DNA from: Clostridia bacterium
GTDB lineage: Bacteria; Bacillota; Clostridia; Oscillospirales; CAG-272
Direction of reading: 5' to 3'
Assembly: GCA_017501225.1 (NCBI GenBank)
Contig: JAFVXH010000019.1
Location: 1 to 64,000 of the forward strand
Length of the DNA: 64,000 nt
This document shows, in pieces, positions 33,555 through 41,044 of the stretch. Below the pieces are notes generated by a model. That model saw only the letters and a list, made by a program, of their open reading frames with translations, ran no database searches and had not been told where the DNA came from. Each line of letters starts with the position of its first letter. The first letter of the stretch is position 1. The position numbers and the translations under genes were made by a program.

Positions 33555-35097
33555 TTTCTAAGGCTCCTTTATTTTGAATTTCTTGGATGAGCTGCTCGCG
33601 TCCGGCAATGCTTCCCGGGGGCAGCAGGCGAAGATATTGGGAAAGCTCCAGGTATCCACCCTCCAGCAGCTTGTCCAATACAAGGACCGTGCTTGCAGGT
33701 GTATAGCGGGTTGTTTTCCCGACCTCTGCAACGGCAGAAATCAGCTCATCACGAAGACGCCGGTAGTCGGCGCGCTCCGCACGCACTCCGTCCTCCGCAA
33801 GGATCGGGAGCAGGCGCTCGTTGGGGCAGTAGGTACAGATCATATCTGCCCAGATGGTTGCCAGCTCTCCGATGCAACGGCAGAATTGGCGCGTGACCTG
33901 TGCAAGACCGACGCGGGATGCCTCCTGCAATGCAAGGATCGCGCTGGTGTTATTTGCCTCGGCATCGCCCAGGGCAGATTCGGTTGCACCCATCATCGCC
34001 TTGGTGTTTTCGATGACGTTGTTCAAAAGAGCAAGATAGCCGTCCTGCATTTTCCCGACTCCCACGACCGAGATGGCGTCGGCAACGCTTCCGCCGCCGT
34101 TGGCGGCAATCGCCTCGCCCACCTCGTTGGACCATTCGGGAATGCGGGATTTGTCATAGATCACCTTGGAGAAGGCGGTATCACGCATATGCTTCATTGC
34201 CATCGCGTACGCGCCGTTGATGAATTTTTGATTGGCGATGATATCGCTGATAGGGGAGGTCCCGTGGAAGCAGTTTTTGGTCGGGATCCAGTTGAAATAC
34301 GCGATGGGATAATGACGCAATCCCGTGTTGAACCTGCGGAGCACACAGGTCTTGGTGGATTTTTCGCAGATGACCTCACCGTTCTCACGGAAGAAGCGCA
34401 GCAGATAGGTTGCTTTTTCCGCTCCCGATACGTCGGGCGTAGATGCTTGACTGAGCAGGTCGTCGGTCGTAGTGTCGTCGGCGGTGATCTTCTGGGCTTC
34501 CGTATGGCTCAGGCCTGCCTCCAGTGCCTCGCGGCGCAGGGAGGTTACCGTCGCTCTGCCTGCGAGCATGACGTAATCCTGACGCTGCAGCTCCGGCTGA
34601 TTGACGTCTGCAACGAACAGACCGGTGTTGTCGATGCAGTCCACGCGGATATCGCCAAGGTAGGGCTGTCCTCCTGTGACTTGGTCGTCCCAGTAGCAGT
34701 AGAAGATACCGTCGCCTGTGAGCGCGGCATTCAGAAGCGCCTGATATGCCAGCGCGTTCATGTGGTTTTGCTTCCAACGGTAGGAAGCGTTCTGTTCCAG
34801 CAGGCACAGCCCTTTTTGTACCGTTTCTCGCAGGACGGAGCTTTCCAAAAAGGGAAGCTTATCGTCAACGTAGTGGATGGAAACGTCCTCCGGCAGGACT
34901 GCGCCTACCAGATAATCGGTGATCCGTCGCACGACGTTGAAGACGGGGCGCGGGAGGTCGTAGTCACTCTGTGACCATTGATCTCCGCGGTAGAAGCGCT
35001 CGTTGGTATGTACGCGCTCGTACAGACCGATGCGGCGCTTGTACTCCTTTCCCGCTTCATACTGCTGCCATGCCGTGGTTTGTGTGTTGTGTTTCAT
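33547..35097 (-). CDS. portal protein (P22-like)
   Basis: 516 residues. Portal signatures include R-F-Y-R-G-D-Q-W, R-P-V-F-N-V-V-R-R-I-T-D-Y, a central G-D-G-I-F-Y-C-Y-W and a late helical stretch N-N-T-S-A-I-L-A-L-Q-E-A. The dodecameric portal forms the DNA entry vertex. The ATG at 35097 has AAAGGAG 4 nt upstream, and earlier in-frame starts overlap the upstream gene. Confidence 0.85.
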   Translation of the reverse strand: MKHNTQTTAWQQYEAGKEYKRRIGLYERVHTNERFYRGDQWSQSDYDLPRPVFNVVRRITDYLVGAVLPEDVSIHYVDDKLPFLESSVLRETVQKGLCLLEQNASYRWKQNHMNALAYQALLNAALTGDGIFYCYWDDQVTGGQPYLGDIRVDCIDNTGLFVADVNQPELQRQDYVMLAGRATVTSLRREALEAGLSHTEAQKITADDTTTDDLLSQASTPDVSGAEKATYLLRFFRENGEVICEKSTKTCVLRRFNTGLRHYPIAYFNWIPTKNCFHGTSPISDIIANQKFINGAYAMAMKHMRDTAFSKVIYDKSRIPEWSNEVGEAIAANGGGSVADAISVVGVGKMQDGYLALLNNVIENTKAMMGATESALGDAEANNTSAILALQEASRVGLAQVTRQFCRCIGELATIWADMICTYCPNERLLPILAEDGVRAERADYRRLRDELISAVAEVGKTTRYTPASTVLVLDKLLEGGYLELSQYLRLLPPGSIAGREQLIQEIQNKGALENE

Positions 35098-35138
35098 AGA
35101 ACTCCTTTCACTGTTGTATTGGTGGCATGATCGGTCGA

Positions 35139-36854
35139 TCATGCCTTCGTGTAGAGGGAGAGAGAATAAAAGCGGGAAGCTTCGTTGCCTGTGACCGAAA
35201 TACGGAAGCGCAGGAATCGGAATCTTCCGATCGGTACGCGTCGGTCAAAGCATTCAATGGGGGCGTCGTCCTTTCCGACAAGGGATAAGAATCTGGTTTC
35301 CTGCTCTGTCTGAAGTGTCAGATACGCGGTATTGCCGCCGCTTGTTCCGCAAAGGCAGGCACGCAGGGCACGTTTGACGGTTTCGGGCGAATCAAAGGTG
35401 AAATACTCGCTTTGATAGTACGCCTCAAAGGGAAGTCCGTTGTCAGTGTGGAGCTCCTCCCGGAATCGGCAAAGCTTTCCCTGATACAGAAATCCGCCGC
35501 CCAGATCATCCCAGAAGAAATCCCGCGCGGGGATATTGTCAAAGCAATACCACTGCTCGGTTCGGTTGTTTCTGACCCACACGAGCCCCTGCGCGTCGTT
35601 TGGATTGCGAAGCCATAGCTCGTCCTGATGGATATTGTAATAGAGCTCGGAGCGCGAAAGCGAAAGCTCGTCCAGACCCTCGCACAAGGGACAGTTGATC
35701 CGTGTCGCTTCAAATCGGTCGGGCTGGGTGATGATGGATTTCAAATGGTAAAGACCGGTTTTATCCAGCAGGACAAAGCCGTTCGGATAGGGGAGGACTC
35801 CGTGGCGGGAATTGCAGCCAAGACCGGTCAGAGCGACGTGTCCCTCCCACTGATCGCTCCCCTTGTCCTGCTCCAGGGCAAAGATGCCCTCGCTGTTGAA
35901 GGCGAGTACGCGGCGGAAATGCCGGCACATGGCGCGAACGGGATGCGCCGCGCTTCCGAAATAGCGAACGCTGCCTGGCGTCACGTAAATCGGATCTGTC
36001 ATGGGGTAAAAGACCTTGCAGTAGCTTTCCATATGATTCAGGACCGGTGTGGAGATAAAGATGGGATAGCCCTTTTTGCTGCCGAACAGAAAAACGGTAT
36101 CCGTGCCGTCGTCCTCGAAAACGAAGGACTCGGTGCAGCTAAGAAGATCTTCCGTCATTTCGTGGGTATACTCCATACGCATGGCGATCTCCACCGAGGA
36201 GGCACTTGCCGCCGCGGGGATCTCCACGCTATCTCCCAGCGCGGAGAGTGTATACTCCTGTACCGCGACGTTATCCAAGAGGACCTTGTCAACGGCTTTT
36301 GCGTAATAGGGAAGGTGGAATTTTGTGGTAGAAGTGGAGTTGAGATAATGGATGCGTAAACGATCGGTCAACAGATTAATGGGTTCTTTGGCGTTTCCGT
36401 AGTGCTGGGGATGCCAGTTCTCGCCGTAAAGAGGGGCATAGGGGATGACCTCGCGGAAGGTATCAGGCAAGGGAAGATAGATGCGAAGGGTGCTGCCGTC
36501 AAGAAGATAAAGCTCCCCCGCAAGCCGGAAGAAGGAAATTCTGGTTGCGGCGGTTCCCACGGTTCCGACCTGCCGGGGCTCGCTGTCATCCGTCAGGCGA
36601 TAGACGGTAGTACCCGCCACGACGAAGGTCGTGTTGACCCCTTCCAGCGTTCCTTGCCAAAATCCGCGGATGGTAGCGGAAAAACTGTAAACAGCCTCCC
36701 AGCCCCCTCTTTTTTCCAGCGTTCCGTCACAGCGAATACGGAAGTTCCGAATATCAGCGGCAGAGCTTTCCTTTTGGGAGCTTGCGCAGCGGATGCCGTC
36801 AAAGCCCGAAAAGATCTGCTTTGCCGTGGCTTGCTTTGGTTTGATTTTGGACAT
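35139..36854 (-). CDS. P22 gp10-like packaged-DNA stabilisation/tail hub protein
   Basis: 571 residues. The N-terminus F-S-G-F-D-G-I-R, then A-A-D-I-R-N-F-R-I-R-C-D-G-T-L-E-K-R-G-G, is the pattern seen at the start of beta-propeller hub proteins such as P22 gp10, which plugs the portal vertex after packaging. The remaining length is repeated beta-rich blade-like segments. The order here is unusual, between large terminase and portal rather than after the coat. A tail-fibre protein is the main alternative. Confidence 0.6.
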   Translation of the reverse strand: MSKIKPKQATAKQIFSGFDGIRCASSQKESSAADIRNFRIRCDGTLEKRGGWEAVYSFSATIRGFWQGTLEGVNTTFVVAGTTVYRLTDDSEPRQVGTVGTAATRISFFRLAGELYLLDGSTLRIYLPLPDTFREVIPYAPLYGENWHPQHYGNAKEPINLLTDRLRIHYLNSTSTTKFHLPYYAKAVDKVLLDNVAVQEYTLSALGDSVEIPAAASASSVEIAMRMEYTHEMTEDLLSCTESFVFEDDGTDTVFLFGSKKGYPIFISTPVLNHMESYCKVFYPMTDPIYVTPGSVRYFGSAAHPVRAMCRHFRRVLAFNSEGIFALEQDKGSDQWEGHVALTGLGCNSRHGVLPYPNGFVLLDKTGLYHLKSIITQPDRFEATRINCPLCEGLDELSLSRSELYYNIHQDELWLRNPNDAQGLVWVRNNRTEQWYCFDNIPARDFFWDDLGGGFLYQGKLCRFREELHTDNGLPFEAYYQSEYFTFDSPETVKRALRACLCGTSGGNTAYLTLQTEQETRFLSLVGKDDAPIECFDRRVPIGRFRFLRFRISVTGNEASRFYSLSLYTKA

Positions 36855-36926
36855 AGAGAATGTTGTTCCTTTCAATATGCTTTCAGAGTTGCAGATCCTT
36901 GTTTTTTCCGTGCACAGAAAAACGGA

Positions 36927-38261
36927 TCAAAACATCGGATTTGCTTTTTTGGGGAAGCGGAAGCACCGATCGGGATGCTCCTGCTCGGAGTAAGAGCTCG
37001 GGCGGCTCATGACTGCGTAGCGCAAGGCTTCGGGAGCGTGCGTGACGTCGTGCGGATCGCTTGCGGCATCCTCTCCGCGTACAGGATCGCAAAGCAGTGC
37101 CGGAAGACATCGGATCAATTCCGTGCAGGACGAACAGATGCGCAAAGATGGGGATCCGTCCGAGGAGTTGAGATACTCCCGTAGGATGCGCCAGCCTGCG
37201 ATCCGCCTGTCGTCTGCCCGACGCATGGGTGGCATTCCGTCCACCGCCTGCATGATCTCAAAGCCGCTTTTTCCCGTGTCCTGCCGTCGGTTCCAAAGAT
37301 CGGGAGAGGCGACGGCATATTCAACGCGAAAGCCTCGGCAGAGCGACGATACCTCGAGCGCCGCCTCACGCAGGGTCAGATTCGGTGTGCAAAGCTCTCG
37401 GATCACAAAAAGATTTCCTCGCCCGTCGACTCCCAAAAGGAGGGCGGCGAGCATGTCAAAGCCGTAATCGAACGCCGCGAAGTAGCGAAGCCGTGGCGGA
37501 ACGGAGGATGCGGGGAAGGTGTGCTGATCGACGGAAAATTCAGGGAAGAACTGTCCCTCGAATACATCCCAGCGACCGTACAGCCAGGCTTGCCGAAGCT
37601 TTTGCGGAAGGCTTTCTAAGGAGTGCACGTAGTCGGGATCTGCTTGCAGCAGAACGGGATTGTCGTAGACCTGCGCGGAAATAAAGCAGTAATCATCGGG
37701 ATTTTCATGCTCCCGATACGATCGGTCCACAAACAAGCGCTTGACCCACGCGTGTCCGATTCCTCCCGGGTTGCAGGTCAGATACATGCGTCTGGGTACG
37801 GCACCAACGCCTCGCAGACAGGCCTTAAAGATGGAAAACTGATATTCGCTCAGCTGCGTTGCCTCGTCGATGGCAATGATGTCGTATTCCTGACCCTGAT
37901 AGCGTAGCACGTCGCGGTTGGATGCACAGTATCCGAGAGCGATGCTGCTCCCATTGGGAAAGCAAAGCAATCGGTCGGATTCACGATAGGTCACGGCATC
38001 CCCAAGCTCTGTGAGCAAGGGGGTCAGATGGTTGCTTTTCAGCTCTCCTAAGGATCTGCGGATCAAAAGACAGCGAATGCCCGCATAGCGAAGGCAAAGA
38101 GCTGTCAGCTTGCGCCGCAACGCCCAGGATTTTCCGCCTCCGCGCGCACCTCCGTAGGCGGTATATCTTGCGCGGGATGCAAAAAAGAGCCGTTGCTTTT
38201 CCGTGGGAACACCGCGAATGCGCTTGACCTGCTCGGTTTGTGCCGGAGAAAGCGTGCTCAT
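36927..38261 (-). CDS. phage terminase large subunit
   Basis: 444 residues. The ATPase has Walker A G-G-A-R-G-G-G-K-S (37-45), Walker B I-I-A-I-D-E-A-T (128-135) and coupling motif L-T-C-N-P. The RNase-H-like nuclease keeps Asp265 (A-F-D-Y-G), Asp321 (A-S-P-D-L-W) and Asp405 with His408 (D-P-H-D-V-T-H). Both activities look intact. It pumps DNA into the capsid and cuts it. It overlaps the small-terminase gene by 4 bp. Confidence 0.92.
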   Translation of the reverse strand: MSTLSPAQTEQVKRIRGVPTEKQRLFFASRARYTAYGGARGGGKSWALRRKLTALCLRYAGIRCLLIRRSLGELKSNHLTPLLTELGDAVTYRESDRLLCFPNGSSIALGYCASNRDVLRYQGQEYDIIAIDEATQLSEYQFSIFKACLRGVGAVPRRMYLTCNPGGIGHAWVKRLFVDRSYREHENPDDYCFISAQVYDNPVLLQADPDYVHSLESLPQKLRQAWLYGRWDVFEGQFFPEFSVDQHTFPASSVPPRLRYFAAFDYGFDMLAALLLGVDGRGNLFVIRELCTPNLTLREAALEVSSLCRGFRVEYAVASPDLWNRRQDTGKSGFEIMQAVDGMPPMRRADDRRIAGWRILREYLNSSDGSPSLRICSSCTELIRCLPALLCDPVRGEDAASDPHDVTHAPEALRYAVMSRPSSYSEQEHPDRCFRFPKKANPMF

Positions 38262-38671
38262 ACGCCGTCCTCCAGAATGTCGTGCTCAAATACAAGGCGA
38301 AGCTGTCCGCACTCGGCAGAGGTGGTGGCTTCGCTTTTTTCTCCGTAGCCCAGACGCTTTTTCAGATAAGCGGTAAGGACCGTGGGAGAAAGCTCTGCGT
38401 TGAGTGCCTCATCCTCCAGAACGGTGCAGATGCGGTCGTAAAGAGTGGGCTGCGAGTGACGCAAGCTCTCGATCCAACCAAGCCCCTCTCCCAACCGACG
38501 GCAAAAGCCGGCAAGATTGGGGAAGACGGAAGCCTTCTTTTTATTTGGTTCTTGCACGCTGTGACAGCTATCCAGATAGCTCTGCAATGCGTCCAACAGC
38601 ATAGGAGTCTCTCCCTCTGCATCCTCGCGCCCGTTGATTTCTTGTGCTTCGTTGCGCTCAAAGTGATTCAA
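38258..38671 (-). CDS. small terminase-like DNA-packaging protein
   Basis: 137 residues, starting at TTG with AGGAGGTGAT well placed upstream. The middle contains a helical domain (F-C-R-R-L-G-E-G-L-G-W-I-E-S-L-R-H-S) and then V-L-T-A-Y-L-K-K-R-L-G-Y-G, typical of small terminase subunits that recognise packaging sites. First gene of the module. Confidence 0.65.
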   Translation of the reverse strand: MNHFERNEAQEINGREDAEGETPMLLDALQSYLDSCHSVQEPNKKKASVFPNLAGFCRRLGEGLGWIESLRHSQPTLYDRICTVLEDEALNAELSPTVLTAYLKKRLGYGEKSEATTSAECGQLRLVFEHDILEDGV

Positions 38672-38741
38672 AGGTTATCACCTCCTGTTTTCTCTGTGCA
38701 AGCAAAGTGTACCCCCAAAAAGCGTGACGAAAGATGCCTGC

Positions 38742-38759
38742 GTGTGCCAAGGTGTGCCA
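38742..38759 (-). promoter_or_regulatory. direct repeat upstream of the phage head module
   Basis: On the minus strand TGGCACAC occurs twice with a 10-bp period, upstream of the start of the small-terminase gene. A TACACT (38711-38706) could be a -10 but lacks a good -35, so the repeat may be an activator or repressor site. Confidence 0.4.
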
Positions 38760-38764
38760 CAAAC

Positions 38765-38801
38765 AAAAAAGGATGCACGCGATTTTCTCGCATGCATCCT
38801 T
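38765..38801 (-). terminator. terminator of the flavin reductase gene
   Basis: On the minus strand the stem GGATGCATGCGA/TCGCGTGCATCC (one G-T pair) is followed by T6. It insulates the phage module from upstream transcription. Confidence 0.85.
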
Positions 38802-38815
38802 CCGGATGAGAACGC

Positions 38816-39322
38816 TTATTTTCGTTGCAGCACCTCAACGATCTCACAGACGAAGACCTTGTGATAATCCTTTGTGGGGTAGTGGGAAAGAAGCGAGGGA
38901 TCCAAAAAATCCGCTTCCTTCATTTCCGATTGGAAGAGCTTTTTGCAGATCAATACCTCGGTCGCCTCCGCAGGATAGGGAACGCCGTCATTCGCGTAGG
39001 CAAGCGTCAGTCCCGCGGCAGAGAATTTGTCGCCCTCGCGCCCGGAGTGCCTTCCGCAATATTGCAAAGCCGCGCGGTGCTCCTCGCCAAGAAAGGCGAA
39101 GGAAAGCATTTCAGATGCCTCCACCATGGGGCAGGTAAAGCGCTGTGGGCGAATGAAGCAAATGACGACGGGCTTGTTCCAGAGAATCCCAAGTCCTCCC
39201 CAGGATGCCGTCATCGTGTTTGCGCGCTCTCCGTCCGAGGCGGAGATGAGAATCCAGTCCTTGCCGATGCGGTCAAACGCTGTGCTGAATTCCGAGGGGG
39301 AAATTTTTTCAAAGCCTTGCAT
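38816..39322 (-). CDS. flavin reductase-like domain protein
   Basis: 168 residues of the FMN-binding split-barrel (flavin reductase/DIM6) type. It has D-W-I-L-I-S-A-S-D-G and then N-T-M-T-A-S-W-G-G-L-G, the flavin phosphate loop, with K-P-V-V-I-C-F-I-R-P following. It binds FMN and probably reduces flavin or a small substrate. The ATG at 39322 has GGAAGG upstream. It is 34 bp downstream of the ICMT-like gene, probably co-transcribed. Confidence 0.87.
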   Translation of the reverse strand: MQGFEKISPSEFSTAFDRIGKDWILISASDGERANTMTASWGGLGILWNKPVVICFIRPQRFTCPMVEASEMLSFAFLGEEHRAALQYCGRHSGREGDKFSAAGLTLAYANDGVPYPAEATEVLICKKLFQSEMKEADFLDPSLLSHYPTKDYHKVFVCEIVEVLQRK

Positions 39323-39356
39323 AATCAATCTTCCTTTCCAAAATCAAAATAGGATC

Positions 39357-40028
39357 TTACCAGATAAACGGGATCATTCTGTACTTGACCTTCTGCTTGT
39401 ATTCGGGATAGCCGGCAAGCTCGCGCGAGAGTACCTCCTCCTCGTTTTTGATGCGCATTGCCAAAACGAGAGGATAGGGCAAAAACACAAAGAATGCATA
39501 AAGAGAGCCGAGCACGATCGGGATCATCAGAAACAGCAAAACGGTCGCGGCGTACATCGGGTGCCGTACCAAGCCGTAAAGTCCCGTATCGATCACAGTC
39601 TGATTTTCCTGTACCTCGACGGTTCTCGATAGATAAGTATTCTCCCGCAGGACCTCCGCATACAAAATATATGCAACCAAAAACAGGATCGCGCCTATGA
39701 CTGTCACGGGAGTGGGGAGGGTATACCATCCAAATCGGTGACCGAGCCCCGCAAGAACAAAGCCTCCGATAAAGATGATTCCGCTGAATAAAAGAACCCA
39801 TTTTTGGGTGTTTTCCTTTTCCTTGGCGTCCAATCGCTTTTTCAAAAGCTCGGGATTTTTGAACATCATCACGATCCCTGCCAAGAGCATGGGGATAAAG
39901 AGAATGCCCATCAGCAAAAGCCCTTGCCAATACAAAAGTGTTCCCGCAGGTAAAAATATGAGAAGCCCGACGAGCAATATTCCAAAAATGAATTTTACGA
40001 TCGCCTGAATGAATAACTTGACGCTCAT
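39357..40028 (-). CDS. ICMT/PEMT-like membrane methyltransferase
   Basis: 223 residues with five to six transmembrane helices. The C-terminal G-L-Y-G-L-V-R-H-P-M-Y-A and R-I-K-N-E-E-E-V-L-S-R-E-L-x-G-Y-x-E-Y form the conserved S-adenosylmethionine-binding part of isoprenylcysteine carboxyl methyltransferase and phospholipid methyltransferase relatives. The bacterial substrate is unknown. The ATG at 40028 has GGAGGG 7 nt upstream. Confidence 0.85.
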   Translation of the reverse strand: MSVKLFIQAIVKFIFGILLVGLLIFLPAGTLLYWQGLLLMGILFIPMLLAGIVMMFKNPELLKKRLDAKEKENTQKWVLLFSGIIFIGGFVLAGLGHRFGWYTLPTPVTVIGAILFLVAYILYAEVLRENTYLSRTVEVQENQTVIDTGLYGLVRHPMYAATVLLFLMIPIVLGSLYAFFVFLPYPLVLAMRIKNEEEVLSRELAGYPEYKQKVKYRMIPFIW

Positions 40029-40060
40029 ATCCAATCCCTCCTTCTGTTCTTCTTTCCGCT

Positions 40061-40089
40061 ATTATACCACAATATGGCGTGCGTGTCAA
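40061..40089 (-). promoter_or_regulatory. promoter of the ICMT-like/flavin reductase unit
   Basis: On the minus strand: TTGACA, a 17-nt spacer, TATAAT. Confidence 0.88.
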
Positions 40090-40145
40090 TGAGGTCCATC
40101 GTCCCCACTTTTAGCCTTTATGGGAACATATTTTGTATTTGCCTC

Positions 40146-40174
40146 TTGCAAATTCGGTAAAACGGAGTTAAAAT
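40146..40174 (+). promoter_or_regulatory. promoter of the RHH protein gene
   Basis: TTGCAA, a 17-nt spacer, TAAAAT, about 30 nt before the ATG. Confidence 0.65.
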
Positions 40175-40205
40175 GGATATACAATATGTTAATTTTGAGG
40201 TTATT

Positions 40206-40379
40206 ATGAAGACAAAAAGTTTATCGATTCGAATTGATGAAGAAATGCTTGACAAATTGCATGTGGTTGCGGACTATGAGGGAAGAATCGCGAACAGTCA
40301 GATTCTCATTTTGATCCGTGATTGCATTCAGGACTTTGAGAAAAAGCACGGAGAGATTCAGGTCGGTAAGCGAGGTTGA
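40206..40379 (+). CDS. Arc-like ribbon-helix-helix protein
   Basis: 57 residues. A short beta strand T-K-S-L-S-I-R-I-D and two helices (E-E-M-L-D-K-L-H-V-V-A and R-I-A-N-S-Q-I-L-I-L-I-R-D-C-I) match the RHH fold of Arc-type DNA-binding repressors, as used in toxin-antitoxin and mobile-element control. The ATG at 40206 has TGAGG upstream. No toxin gene lies beside it; the next feature is the tRNA-Leu promoter. Confidence 0.78.
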   Translation: MKTKSLSIRIDEEMLDKLHVVADYEGRIANSQILILIRDCIQDFEKKHGEIQVGKRG

Positions 40380-40421
40380 ACGGATGCCCCAATCCTTTGC
40401 AATAAAGCTTTTGAAAAAGGG

Positions 40422-40450
40422 TTGACAAGGATCGGATTCTGCAGTATAAT
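40422..40450 (+). promoter_or_regulatory. promoter of the tRNA-Leu transcript
   Basis: TTGACA, a 17-nt spacer, TATAAT. Predicted transcription would begin about 110 nt before the tRNA, so the 44-bp leader repeats are transcribed. Confidence 0.9.
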
Positions 40451-40478
40451 AAAGTTCGTCTACTTGCACGCTTGATAT

Positions 40479-40566
40479 GCGGGTATGTGCGGAGAAATTC
40501 CGCCACACCCACTCATTTATTCGCGGGTATGTGCGGAGAAATTCCGCCACACCCACTCATTTATTC
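40479..40566 (+). repeat. two 44-bp tandem repeats in the tRNA-Leu leader
   Basis: Identical 44-bp units start at 40479 and 40523, and the tRNA itself starts at the next position in the same period (40567). Each begins with GCGGGTATG, the tRNA-Leu 5' end, and contains a hairpin-forming GTGCGGA/TCCGCCAC. Each can offer a copy of the 5' strand of the acceptor stem. Confidence 0.92.
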
Positions 40567-40649
40567 GCGGGTATGGCGGAATTGGCAGACGCGCAAGATT
40601 TAGGATCTTGTGTTAATTCGTGCAGGTTCGACCCCTGTTACCCGCACCA
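40567..40649 (+). tRNA. tRNA-Leu (TAG anticodon)
   Basis: An 83-nt class II tRNA with encoded CCA. Acceptor GCGGGTA/TACCCGC, anticodon stem CAAGA/TCTTG enclosing TTTAGGA (anticodon TAG), an extended variable arm, and T-arm with GGTTCGACC. It reads CUA/CUN leucine codons. Confidence 0.95.
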
Positions 40650-40931
40650 AGAAAAAGGGATACGCCTTTTGGCGTATCCCTATTTCTTCGATGTGAATAA
40701 TAGGAACGAGAAACGAAACCGCAAATGTCAATTTGCTCTGTAACGCCGCAGGCGTTATTTGTGCAGTTGTTCGACCCCTGTTACCCGCACCAAAGAGCAA
40801 GGCGCTCCTTCTGGAGTGCCTTGCTCTTTTATGTAGGTAATAGGAACGAGAAGCGAAACCGCAAATTACAAATTTGCACGGTAACGCCGCAGGCGTTATA
40901 AGTGCTACGTTCGCCCCTTGTATCAAGCTTC
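40620..40931 (+). repeat. 141-bp tandem tRNA-tail repeats after tRNA-Leu
   Basis: Units begin at 40620, 40761 and 40902, exactly 141 bp apart. Each begins with the tRNA 3' end (GTGCAG, TTCGACCCCTGTTACCCGCACCA); the third copy is degenerate and partial. After each full copy comes a terminator palindrome (GGGATACGCC/GGCGTATCCC, then GAGCAAGGC/GCCTTGCTC) and then a shared block with TAGGAACGAGAA, CGAAACCGCAAAT and GTAACGCCGCAGGCGTTAT. There is no convincing coding frame. Confidence 0.88.
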
Positions 40932-40962
40932 AAAAAACTTTCCAAAAATCCCATTTTTCCCG

Positions 40963-40991
40963 TTTACAAAAAAATCTTCTTATGGTATAAT
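40963..40991 (+). promoter_or_regulatory. promoter of the collagen-like SGNH/lyase unit
   Basis: TTTACA, a 17-nt spacer, TATAAT. Confidence 0.85.
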
Positions 40992-41044
40992 GAAGGTGTA
41001 CGGATTCGATCCTCAAAGCACGCGGAAAGGCAGGAAAGAGAATT

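Larger units (their letters stand above)
31600..38671 (-). mobile_element. compact P22-like phage head module without tail, lysis or integration genes
   Basis: Seven intact minus-strand genes: small terminase-like, large terminase, gp10-like protein, portal, scaffold, coat, and a small adaptor-like protein. Spacings are short and several genes overlap or nearly touch. No integrase, excisionase, lysin, holin, ejection protein, needle or tailspike is seen anywhere nearby. Flanks are ordinary chromosomal genes (RadC family; flavin reductase), and no attachment-site duplication was found by eye. Confidence 0.8.

Noticed and set aside
31441-38700. Attachment-site repeats bounding the phage module
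   Set aside because: No matching direct repeats of useful length were seen at the two edges, and the nearest tRNA is 1.9 kb away.
40479-40566. The 44-bp repeats as CRISPR or an attachment site
   Set aside because: The units are directly joined without spacers, no cas gene or integrase is near, and the period runs into the tRNA start.
40600-40926. A minus-strand open frame of 108 codons across tRNA-Leu and its tail repeats
   Set aside because: It covers a tRNA gene, terminator palindromes and repeats, and has no ribosome site. Its repeated peptide reflects the DNA repeat.
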